In this document: positions 1 through 5,967 of the stretch, piece by piece
Numbering within the stretch: position 1 is the stretch's first letter
Layout: the number at the start of each line of letters is the position of its first letter
DNA from: an uncultured Veillonellaceae bacterium
Lineage (GTDB): Bacteria > Bacillota > Negativicutes > Veillonellales > Dialisteraceae
Length of the DNA stretch: 8,057 nucleotides
Reading direction: 5' to 3'
Assembly (NCBI GenBank): GCA_958439155.1
Contig: CAUBUJ010000073.1
Location: 1-8,057, forward strand
Program-made: the position numbers and the translations under genes
Notes under the pieces: model-generated
What the model was told of the DNA's origin: nothing
Seen by the model: the letters and a program-made list of their open reading frames with translations, nothing else
The model's database searches: none

Positions 1-80
1 CGGCGGAGCCGCATACAAAGAGCCCTTCCGCTTTCCTCTTCAGACTTCAGACTTCCGTCTTCAGACTCCGCTCTCATGAC
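1..80. repeat. Intergenic modular repeat, copy A
   Basis: This block aligns without gaps to 5231-5310: the first 39 nt are identical and there are 5 mismatches in 80 nt. It consists of a GC-rich lead-in (CGGCGGAGCCGCATAC), a left box (AAAGAGCCCTTCCGCTTTC, 17-35), four 7-nt units at 41-68 (CAGACTT, CAGACTT, CCGTCTT, CAGACTC) and a right box ending in TCATGACGC at 74-82. The window starts inside the lead-in, so the true left edge is unseen. No protein-coding signal is evident. It lies downstream of the mutS2 terminator, so it is probably not part of that transcript. Confidence 0.85.
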
Positions 81-91
81 GCACCATCCGC

Positions 92-140
92 CTTTGACCT
101 TTGGCCTCAGACCTCAGACCTTTTCCCCCAGACCTGCCTC
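92..140. repeat. Heptanucleotide tandem array (degenerate)
   Basis: Seven consecutive 7-nt units can be read in phase: CTTTGAC, CTTTGGC, CTCAGAC, CTCAGAC, CTTTTCC, CCCAGAC, CTGCCTC. The units resemble the CAGACTY vocabulary of the neighbouring copy A but are more diverged. Short ORFs through the array are by-products of the repeats. The array ends about 13 nt before the mutS2 terminator. Confidence 0.6.
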
Positions 141-152
141 TTCCCTGCCCAT

Positions 153-190
153 AAAAAAAATGACACAGCCATGTTACTGTGTCATTTTTT
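153..190 (-). terminator. Intrinsic terminator of the U32-mutS2 operon
   Basis: A perfect 8-bp stem (TGACACAG at 161-168 with CTGTGTCA at 177-184) closes an 8-nt loop. It is flanked by a run of eight A on the left and six T on the right, which lengthen the stem and give a U-tract in either direction. It begins about 4 nt after the mutS2 stop codon on the minus strand. The symmetric A/T flanks mean it could also stop rightward transcription coming from beyond the left edge. Confidence 0.9.
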
Positions 191-193
191 CTG

Positions 194-2554
194 TCAGAAA
201 TAAACTTCCGTCACCCCGGCGCCGCCGTTTCTTGGGTCGGCCAGATGGAATTCAGTGACAAAGTTCAAGGTGCGCAGGTGGTCGTGGATGCCTTTCCGCA
301 GAGCCCCGGTGCCTTTGCCGTGGATGATTTCCACCGGGGAAATACCGGCCATGACGGCGTCACTGAGGAAGCGGTCCACTTCGGGAATGGCTTCGTCTAC
401 GGTGAGGCCGAGAATGTTGATGCTGGTCTTCACGGACTGGGCGGATTTCACCTGGGAGTAGCCGCCTACTTTCACGGTGCGGCTCTGTTTCTTCTTCGGC
501 ATTTCTTTCTTTTCCGCTTCGAAGCAGTGCTCCGCTCCCACGTTTACTGTGAGGTTGCCGCAGCGGACGGTGATTTTTTTGCCGGAGACCTTTTCAATGG
601 TGCCCACCGATTCGAGGGTATCCACGAAGACGCACACCCCGGGCTTGAGGTCGATGGGAGGCACCGGAGCGCGGTCATGACCGCCTTTGGCGATCTGGAT
701 GGCGTTCACCGCGGATCTGGCTTTGTCGATGCCCGCGGCGAGCCCTTCTTTATCGAGGCGGGACGCCTGTTTTTTCAGTTCCTTAATGATCGTTTCCGAC
801 TGGATCCGCAGGTCCCGCTTCATCGATTCTGCCTGTTCCCGCGCTTTGTCCAGAATGGCCCGTTTCTTCTCTTTGATGGTGTCGTTGGCGCTGGCCAGCT
901 CGTTCCGGAGGGTTTCCGCTTCTCCCACTTTTTCCCGGAGGTCTTCCCGCTCTTTTTCTACCTGCTGGAGCTCCCGGTTGAGACTGGCCATGACAGTTTC
1001 CATATTGTTCAGAGGCGATTCATTTTTGAGCTCGTCTGCCCGGCGGAGAATAGATTCGTCCATCCCGAGGCGCCGGCAGATGTTGAAAGCGTTGCTGTTG
1101 CCGGCCATGCCGATGATGAGCCGGTACGTCGGGGTGAGGGTTTTCTCGTCAAATTCGACGAAAGCGTTTTCGATGCCTTCCGATTCGTAAGCAAGTTTCT
1201 TCATTTCACTGAAATGGGAAGTGATGATGGAAGGAACGCCTTTTTCAAGAAGGAATTCCGTCACCGCCTGGGCGAGGGCCGCCCCTTCGATGGGATCGGT
1301 GCCGCTCCCTAATTCATCGAGGAGCACCATATCCTCTTTTCCCGCGATAGGGAGGAAGTCTTTCATCTGGGTGATGTAGCTGGAGAAGGTGGACAGATTG
1401 TACTGAATGCTCTGGTCGTCGCCGATGACCGCGTAGATGTGCTGGTACACCGGGAGGCGGCTTCCTTCCGCGGCGGGGATGAAGAGGCCCGCCTGGTTCA
1501 TGAGCGCCAGCAGCCCGAGGGTTTTCATGGCGATGGTTTTGCCCCCTGCGTTGGACCCGGTGATGATGAGGATCTGGAAATCTTCCCCAAGGGAAATGTC
1601 GATGGGCACCGCTTTCGCCGGATCGATCAGGGGATGACGGGCTCGGACCAGTCTGGCCCGGCCCCGGGTATCGGCCGCCGCTTTCACGCCCTTCATGGAA
1701 ATGGCGAGGGACGCTCTGGCGTAGATCAGTTCCACTTCGGTGGCGATAGCGCAGTTTTCCCGGATGTGACGGACTTCTTTTTTCACTTCTCCGGAGAGCA
1801 TGCGGAGGATTTCGTGGATTTCCTGTTTCTCCGCCGCGGCAAGTTCCGCCAGGTCATTATTGAGCTGCACCGATACCATCGGTTCCATGAAGAGGGTCTG
1901 CCCTGTGGCGGACCGGTCATGAACGATGCCCTGGAATTTGTAGCGGTATTCCGCTTTCACCGGCACCACGTAGCGCCCGTTCCGCTGGGTGATGATGGCG
2001 TCCTGGAAATAGCCGGCCTGGTCCTTGTCGGTGAGGAGGTGCTGGAAGGCCCGGCGGATCCGGGATTTCACGAGGGTTTTCTCTGTGCGGATCCGGGAGA
2101 GCTTCGGCGAAGCGTTGTCGCTCACTTCCCCATGGTCGCCAAAGACTTTCCGGATGCGCTGGATGAGGCGGTCTTCATCGATGAGATTGCCTGTCATCTC
2201 ATAAAGGGCAGGATAGAGCTCCGACCGCTCGCCGGCGAAGTACTGCGCCATTTTTTTGTACGTCTCAAGAGACGCGGCGAGGTCCATAAATTCCTGCGGC
2301 AGGAGAATCACGTCTTTCCCGCTCTTTTCGAGGGATTCCCGGATGTCGTGGGTTTCGCCAAGAGGGGTCGTGATTTCCCGCTCCATGGAAATCATGGCCT
2401 CTTCTGTCTCTTCGAGACGGCGGGCGATCACGTCTTCCCTGGTGGAAGGCTGCCAGGCGAGGGCCATCTCTTTCGACAGGGCCGACACCGCGCAGGCAGC
2501 GAGCTTTTTTTGTATTTCATGAAATTCAAGAGTTTGCAGTATATCAGTCGTCAT
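194..2554 (-). CDS. mutS2: Endonuclease MutS2
   Basis: The protein has 786 aa, the usual MutS2 length. The N-terminal core and clamp region (1-310) lacks the mismatch-reading domain of MutS. The ATPase follows: Walker A GSNAGGKT at 333-340, Walker B LLDELGSGTD at 411-420 and a TSHF motif near 445. A Lys/Glu-rich coiled coil spans about 515-605, then a small KOW-like part (636-680) and a C-terminal Smr domain (711-786) with HGKGTG at 745-750. Known roles of the family are suppression of recombination and, in Bacillus subtilis, sensing and splitting collided ribosomes; the Smr domain can act as a nuclease. The start ATG is chosen because AAGGAT lies 6 nt upstream; a GTG 21 nt earlier would overlap the preceding gene and has no such site. 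Odd points: Walker A has Ser and Ala where GPNTGGKT is usual, and the Smr LDLRG motif reads INILG (712-716). It is the second gene of a two-gene operon, 10 nt after the U32 gene. Confidence 0.96.
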   Translation of the reverse strand: MTTDILQTLEFHEIQKKLAACAVSALSKEMALAWQPSTREDVIARRLEETEEAMISMEREITTPLGETHDIRESLEKSGKDVILLPQEFMDLAASLETYKKMAQYFAGERSELYPALYEMTGNLIDEDRLIQRIRKVFGDHGEVSDNASPKLSRIRTEKTLVKSRIRRAFQHLLTDKDQAGYFQDAIITQRNGRYVVPVKAEYRYKFQGIVHDRSATGQTLFMEPMVSVQLNNDLAELAAAEKQEIHEILRMLSGEVKKEVRHIRENCAIATEVELIYARASLAISMKGVKAAADTRGRARLVRARHPLIDPAKAVPIDISLGEDFQILIITGSNAGGKTIAMKTLGLLALMNQAGLFIPAAEGSRLPVYQHIYAVIGDDQSIQYNLSTFSSYITQMKDFLPIAGKEDMVLLDELGSGTDPIEGAALAQAVTEFLLEKGVPSIITSHFSEMKKLAYESEGIENAFVEFDEKTLTPTYRLIIGMAGNSNAFNICRRLGMDESILRRADELKNESPLNNMETVMASLNRELQQVEKEREDLREKVGEAETLRNELASANDTIKEKKRAILDKAREQAESMKRDLRIQSETIIKELKKQASRLDKEGLAAGIDKARSAVNAIQIAKGGHDRAPVPPIDLKPGVCVFVDTLESVGTIEKVSGKKITVRCGNLTVNVGAEHCFEAEKKEMPKKKQSRTVKVGGYSQVKSAQSVKTSINILGLTVDEAIPEVDRFLSDAVMAGISPVEIIHGKGTGALRKGIHDHLRTLNFVTEFHLADPRNGGAGVTEVYF

Positions 2555-2560
2555 ACTTTC

Positions 2561-2566
2561 ATCCTT
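2561..2566 (-). promoter_or_regulatory. Ribosome binding site of mutS2
   Basis: AAGGAT on the minus strand lies 6 nt before the ATG at 2554 and overlaps the TAA stop of the upstream U32 gene. This fixes the mutS2 start and suggests translational coupling, since ribosomes terminating on the U32 gene end on the mutS2 Shine-Dalgarno sequence. Confidence 0.75.
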
Positions 2567-4973
2567 AGAGAACACCGCGGAAAAAATGACCCCGCGTGAC
2601 CGGTTCTTTGTCTATGCTGTGAGGCACCTTCCCGCCGCGGAGGGCTCTGACAAAGGACTGGCAGAGCGCCCCTGCCCCGCCTTCGGACGCGCGCAGATCC
2701 AGTGTGAGGAAGGTGACTCCGCTCTGGCGGAGACGGTCCATGTAAGGCCGCATATCGAGAACAGCGCTGTTTAAAATGTGCATGTGGCACCACTCATCGG
2801 TGCGCACCGGGAAACGGCGCCCGCCGTGATCCACAAGGGAATAGCGGCCCTTCATGCACGGAGCCGGGCAGTGATCCTTGTCTTTCCCGCCGCCTAAAAC
2901 CGCGTTCAGCACGCAGTACTCGGAAACCATCATCTCAGACCGGCCATACACATAGACGCCGAGGGGCCGGTCAGCGCCTTCCCCGGCGCGGCGGATCTGG
3001 GAAAGGGTCATCTCCGGCGAGAGCCACAACGCGGACAGGTCCCACGACGCGGCTTCCTCAAGCGCGGCTGTATTGAAAAGATTGAGGGACGGCCCGCCGA
3101 TGAGGGCCACCTCCGGCGGCAATTCTTCTGCCCAGAGGCGGGCGCCGGGAAACTGGATCTCCATCCCGTCAGGACGGAGGGCGCCGAGCCGGAGGAACCG
3201 GGTCTTTGCCTCTCTCCGCCGTTCTTCCCGCACCACCCGGGGCATACCAAAGAAGACGGGAATCCCCAGCTCCCGCCCGCGGGCGAGCACTTTTTCATAG
3301 GCTGCCATCGGCACCGGCACATGGCGGAAAGATTCTCCGCCGAAAATGACGGCACCTGCGCCATGGTCCATCGCCTCCAGCGCGTCTTCTTCCGAATGGG
3401 TCCGCACGGCGATGACCGGATCTGTCTTCATAGGAACCACGAGCCGCGGCGGAAGGACGGTCTCTTCCACTTCCGGCATGGCGCGGCTTTCAAAGCCCTG
3501 GATCCGCGCTTCCGCGAGAGCCTCTGCCGCGCTCTGGCGGAGATGATTTACCACGCTTTTCGGGATCATGCAGCCTTCATTTCGGATCTCTGCCTTGTCT
3601 AAGGAAAAGAGGGTATTCCCGAGACGCTCTAACTGGACCTGTACCATCTCTTCCGTCGTAGGCGCTTTCATCGCTTTCTCCGCGGCATTCTCCGAGAAAA
3701 CCTGCACTTCATGGACACCATCTCCGGCGGTAAGGGCAATCTTTTCCCCCGGTCTTGCGGTGAGGGTAAAGGAGACCGGCACTTTCCTTGTCATATTTTT
3801 CAGAGAAATATGGACCGGTTCATTTTCATAATGCCAGTACACCCTGCCGCCGGGAAAGGCCCCCGCTCCTTCCCCGCGGACTTCGCCGGATGGAAGGAAA
3901 GTGAGATCCTCTTTTTTCGTGAACCCCATGGCGCCATCCCGTGTTTCATAGGAAACCCCCAGAATCCGGGCGCGGTCCGCCTTCTCATCAGGACGGAACT
4001 GGAAGAATCCCTTCCCAGCGCGCCCCATCGTACCGGCAGGCACGCCATGATTGCCGGGGGCCCGGCCGGTCATCATGGCGCCGCTCACCTGGTCATCATA
4101 ATAGCCATGAGTATAGCCCCGGTTGAAATGTTCCTTCATCTGCCGGAAGAGGCCTGCCGTAGGCACGTTCTTCCCCTGTTCTTCCCCGTCGATGGCTTTC
4201 CGGTAGGCGGAAATCACTTCGTACACGTATTCCGGACTCTTCATGCGCCCTTCCACCTTGAGAGAGGCTACGCCTGTCTCGCGGAGCGCATGGATCCGGT
4301 CCAAGCCGGTCATATCTTTCAGGGAGAGCACATAGGCACCGTCTTTTCCCCGGATCCGCCGGCCCGCGTCATCCACGAGATCATAAGGCATGCGGCACGG
4401 CTGGGCGCAGGAGCCGCGGTTGCCGCTGCGCCCGCCGATGAAGCTGCTCATAAGGCACTGCCCGGAATAACACACGCAGAGCGCGCCGTGAACGAAGACT
4501 TCAATTTCCATATCCGTCTGGGCGGTGATCTCTTTCATTTCCTTGAGAGAGAGCTCACGGGACAGCACGGCCCGCTTGAAATGGAGATTTTTCAGGAAAT
4601 TCACCCCGTCCAGGTTGGACACGGTCATCTGGGTGCTGGCGTGGAGCGGAATATGGGGGATCACCCGGCGCGCTTCCCTCGCCACGCCCAGGTCCTGCAC
4701 GAGGAGCCCATCAATGGGCAGAGCTCCGAGAAAACGAAGGTACGGCGCCAGATCCCCCCACTCTTCATCGCTGATGAGCGTATTGAGGGTCACATAGACC
4801 GAGACCCCGAGGGTATGGCAGAGCCGGACCGCGTCCCGCATTTCCTCTTCGGAGAAATTGCCGGCGTACTTCCTGGCGCTGAAAAGCTTCCCTCCAAGGT
4901 AGACCGCGTCCGCCCCCGCTTCGAGTGCGGCCATGAGCTGTTCCGGTGTGCCTGCCGGTGCCAAAAGTTCCAT
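2565..4973 (-). CDS. U32 family protein with DUF3656 (RlhA-like, two U32 halves)
   Basis: The protein has 802 aa. The N-terminus (MELLAPAG) and the segment at 158-175 match the U32 signature E-x-F-x2-G-[SA]-L-C-x4-G-x-C-x-[LIVM]-S. Cysteines at 166, 173, 189 and 193 have the spacing expected of the metal or Fe-S ligand set in U32 enzymes. A DUF3656 region covers about 375-495. The same U32+DUF3656 architecture occurs in E. coli RlhA, needed for 5-hydroxylation of C2501 in 23S rRNA. 'Peptidase' is the historic label, and RNA hydroxylation is the likelier role. The C-terminal 280 residues look like a second, degenerate U32 copy: 519-549 resembles residues 3-32, and C687, C702 and C706 repeat the spacing of C173, C189 and C193. 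The start is set by AGGAGG 4 nt upstream; the longer frame to 5042 runs into repeat DNA and is rejected. It is the first gene of the operon with mutS2. The exact substrate is unknown. Confidence 0.92.
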   Translation of the reverse strand: MELLAPAGTPEQLMAALEAGADAVYLGGKLFSARKYAGNFSEEEMRDAVRLCHTLGVSVYVTLNTLISDEEWGDLAPYLRFLGALPIDGLLVQDLGVAREARRVIPHIPLHASTQMTVSNLDGVNFLKNLHFKRAVLSRELSLKEMKEITAQTDMEIEVFVHGALCVCYSGQCLMSSFIGGRSGNRGSCAQPCRMPYDLVDDAGRRIRGKDGAYVLSLKDMTGLDRIHALRETGVASLKVEGRMKSPEYVYEVISAYRKAIDGEEQGKNVPTAGLFRQMKEHFNRGYTHGYYDDQVSGAMMTGRAPGNHGVPAGTMGRAGKGFFQFRPDEKADRARILGVSYETRDGAMGFTKKEDLTFLPSGEVRGEGAGAFPGGRVYWHYENEPVHISLKNMTRKVPVSFTLTARPGEKIALTAGDGVHEVQVFSENAAEKAMKAPTTEEMVQVQLERLGNTLFSLDKAEIRNEGCMIPKSVVNHLRQSAAEALAEARIQGFESRAMPEVEETVLPPRLVVPMKTDPVIAVRTHSEEDALEAMDHGAGAVIFGGESFRHVPVPMAAYEKVLARGRELGIPVFFGMPRVVREERRREAKTRFLRLGALRPDGMEIQFPGARLWAEELPPEVALIGGPSLNLFNTAALEEAASWDLSALWLSPEMTLSQIRRAGEGADRPLGVYVYGRSEMMVSEYCVLNAVLGGGKDKDHCPAPCMKGRYSLVDHGGRRFPVRTDEWCHMHILNSAVLDMRPYMDRLRQSGVTFLTLDLRASEGGAGALCQSFVRALRGGKVPHSIDKEPVTRGHFFRGVL

Positions 4974-4977
4974 GATG

Positions 4978-4983
4978 CCTCCT
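4978..4983 (-). promoter_or_regulatory. Ribosome binding site of the U32 gene
   Basis: A perfect AGGAGG lies 4 nt before the ATG at 4973. It fixes the start and rules out the 23-residue upstream extension, which would be encoded by the GTTTAGA/GTTGAGA heptamer array. Confidence 0.85.
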
Positions 4984-4994
4984 ATATAGGTAAA

Positions 4995-5022
4995 GTTTAG
5001 AGTTGAGAGTTTAAAGTTGAGA
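4995..5022. repeat. Heptanucleotide array, GTTTARA/GTTGAGA type
   Basis: Four 7-nt units in phase: GTTTAGA, GTTGAGA, GTTTAAA, GTTGAGA. Two further units of this vocabulary occur at 7504-7517. The array sits just 12 nt upstream of the U32 Shine-Dalgarno sequence, so it probably lies in the 5' leader of the U32-mutS2 mRNA. It is AT-rich and contains no clear promoter. Confidence 0.85.
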
Positions 5023-5053
5023 GGGGTGGAGGCCCGCCGCATAGGCTGCGGGA

Positions 5054-5081
5054 GCGCAAAGTACAGAGCACAGAGCGCAAA
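5054..5081. repeat. Heptanucleotide array, GCGCAAA/GYACAGA type
   Basis: Four 7-nt units in phase: GCGCAAA, GTACAGA, GCACAGA, GCGCAAA. Two units of the same vocabulary (GCGCAGA, GCGCAAA) occur at 7490-7503, directly joined there to GTTTAGA/GTTAAGA units. Between this array and the preceding one lies a GC-rich linker (5023-5053). Confidence 0.85.
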
Positions 5082-5101
5082 GAGCTGGTGCGCCGCGGGA
5101 A

Positions 5102-5129
5102 AAGTCTGAAGACAAAAGTCTGGAGTCTG
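5102..5129. repeat. Heptanucleotide array, AAGTCTG type (reverse of CAGACTT)
   Basis: Four 7-nt units in phase: AAGTCTG, AAGACAA, AAGTCTG, GAGTCTG. These are the reverse complement of the CAGACTY vocabulary in copies A, B and C, and AAGACAA corresponds to the variant unit CCGTCTT/TTGTCTT seen at similar positions there. It is the only array of this vocabulary in the opposite orientation. Confidence 0.8.
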
Positions 5130-5145
5130 AAGAGAAATAGGAAAA

Positions 5146-5207
5146 ACTTTTATAAAAGTCCTTCCTTATTCCGACCTTAGACTGCGGGGCCCACACCGAT
5201 GACGCTC
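5146..5207. repeat. Intergenic modular repeat, short copy E with AT palindrome
   Basis: It opens with the perfect 14-nt palindrome ACTTTTATAAAAGT (5146-5159), runs into the left box (AAAAGTCCTTCC) and ends with CGATGACGC, a variant of the right box. The middle, TTATTCCGACCTTAGAC, matches TTATTTCCGACCTCAGAC in copy D. It lacks an intact heptamer array. Copy C opens with a matching palindrome (TTTTTATAAAAA, 7542-7553) next to the same left box. Confidence 0.6.
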
Positions 5208-5230
5208 TATATCCATCCCGCCATTCTCCG

Positions 5231-5312
5231 CGGCGGAGCCGCATACAAAGAGCCCTTCCGCTTTCCTCTCCAGACTTCAGACTCCAGGCTTCAGACTCCG
5301 CTCCCATGACAC
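5231..5312. repeat. Intergenic modular repeat, copy B
   Basis: This block is 75/80 identical to positions 1-80. It has the GC-rich lead-in, left box at 5247-5265, four 7-nt units at 5271-5298 (CAGACTT, CAGACTC, CAGGCTT, CAGACTC) and right box CTCCCATGACAC (5301-5312). Read on the minus strand it is open for tens of codons and begins with ATG, giving a heptapeptide-flavoured spurious ORF (SLKSG-like); I see no ribosome binding site for it. It lies in the probable leader of the U32-mutS2 transcript. Confidence 0.88.
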
Positions 5313-5372
5313 GACACGGTCCCGCAGCCCGTCTGGCACCACCCTGCCGTGCACGCTCTCTTTCGTCCTCTT

Positions 5373-5378
5373 ATTATA
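5373..5378 (-). promoter_or_regulatory. Possible -10 element for the U32-mutS2 operon
   Basis: A perfect TATAAT on the minus strand stands in non-repeat sequence just after the adenosyltransferase terminator, where a promoter for the next operon is expected. The -35 is poor: the best reading is TTCATG with an 18-nt spacer. If used, the mRNA would have a leader of roughly 390 nt containing copies B and E and three heptamer arrays. I see no better promoter nearer the U32 gene, but an activator-dependent or weak one could be missed. Confidence 0.4.
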
Positions 5379-5411
5379 CACTACCGTGGGCGCTGCCATG
5401 AAATGAACACG

Positions 5412-5443
5412 AAAAAAGCGGGCCTCCTGAGAGGACACCGCTT
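5412..5443 (-). terminator. Intrinsic terminator of the htpX-ndk-adenosyltransferase operon
   Basis: On the minus strand, AAGCGG pairs with CCGCTT. An inner CCTC/GAGG stem with a TCAG loop is separated from the outer stem by a short asymmetric internal loop. A run of T follows directly. The hairpin starts 10 nt after the stop codon of the adenosyltransferase gene. Confidence 0.88.
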
Positions 5444-5453
5444 ACTTCGTGAA

Positions 5454-5957
5454 TTACTTCGTTTCCGCTTCGTACCGGGACAGGGTGAAGCACAGGTCAG
5501 AGAGACGGTTCAGATATTTCAGATCCGATTCGTGAATCTCCTCTGTTTCCCCCAATTTCCACATGAGACGTTCCGCGCGGCGCACCACCGTTCTGGCCAC
5601 ATCCAGAGGAGCGGAAGTTTTCGTTTCCCCAGGAACGATGAAATGATTCAAAGGCGCGAGGCTGTCCGTATACTGGTCGATGATCTTTTCCAGTTTCGTC
5701 ACATCTTCGTCTTTGATGTTCGCTTCTTTTCCCAGGCTGGCGATATCCGCCATCAGCATCCACAGGTCCTTCTGGAGCATGTAGATGGTTTCCTTCACAT
5801 TGTCATGAGCTGCAAAAGCGCGGGCCATTCCCAGAGCGGAATCGGCCTCGTCGATGGTACCATACGTTTCTACCCGGAGACTTGCTTTGGAAACCCGTTC
5901 CCCTGTATAGAGGCTGGTTTTCCCTTTGTCACCGGTACGGGTGTAAACCTTTGCCAT
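5454..5957 (-). CDS. PduO-type corrinoid (cob(I)alamin) adenosyltransferase
   Basis: The protein has 167 aa, typical of the short single-domain PduO/MMAB type. It transfers the adenosyl group from ATP to cob(I)alamin, making the cofactor of enzymes such as methylmalonyl-CoA mutase or diol dehydratase. Visible motifs are the ATP-binding N-terminus YTRTGDKGKTSL (5-16), RVETYGTIDE (28-37), NHFIVPG (104-110), ARTVVRRAER (121-130) and YLNRLSDLCFTLSRY (148-162). Position 119 has Asp where many relatives have His (LHVAR). GAGGT lies 7 nt upstream and overlaps the ndk stop (TGAGGT), so translation is probably coupled. It is the last gene of the htpX operon; no other cobalamin gene is in the window, so the partner enzyme cannot be named. 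It is not a CobA/BtuR-type enzyme, which has a different fold and motifs. Confidence 0.95.
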   Translation of the reverse strand: MAKVYTRTGDKGKTSLYTGERVSKASLRVETYGTIDEADSALGMARAFAAHDNVKETIYMLQKDLWMLMADIASLGKEANIKDEDVTKLEKIIDQYTDSLAPLNHFIVPGETKTSAPLDVARTVVRRAERLMWKLGETEEIHESDLKYLNRLSDLCFTLSRYEAETK

Positions 5958-5967
5958 GACAATTACC

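Noticed and set aside
179..1312. Long plus-strand open frame (377 codons) opposite mutS2
   Set aside because: It is antisense to a clear MutS2 coding sequence; composition is an antisense shadow with many Phe/His/Gly and no family resemblance or ribosome binding site.
1439..2599. Second long plus-strand open frame (386 codons) opposite mutS2
   Set aside because: Antisense shadow of the N-terminal half of MutS2; high GC at the third position keeps the opposite frame open.
3711..5000. Plus-strand open frame (429 codons) opposite the U32 gene
   Set aside because: Antisense shadow; no motif, no start signal, and the minus-strand product carries intact U32 signatures.
5011..5307. Minus-strand 98-codon frame starting with ATG inside copy B
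   Set aside because: It consists of translated repeat modules, has no ribosome binding site, and no homologue-like segment.
1..5312. CRISPR array
   Set aside because: The repeats are 7-nt tandem units and two distant 80-nt copies; there are no regularly spaced direct repeats with unique spacers and no cas genes.
4974..5372. Riboswitch (for example cobalamin) or T-box in the U32 leader
   Set aside because: No conserved cobalamin-box or T-box TGGNACC-like motif is visible; the region is accounted for mainly by repeat modules.
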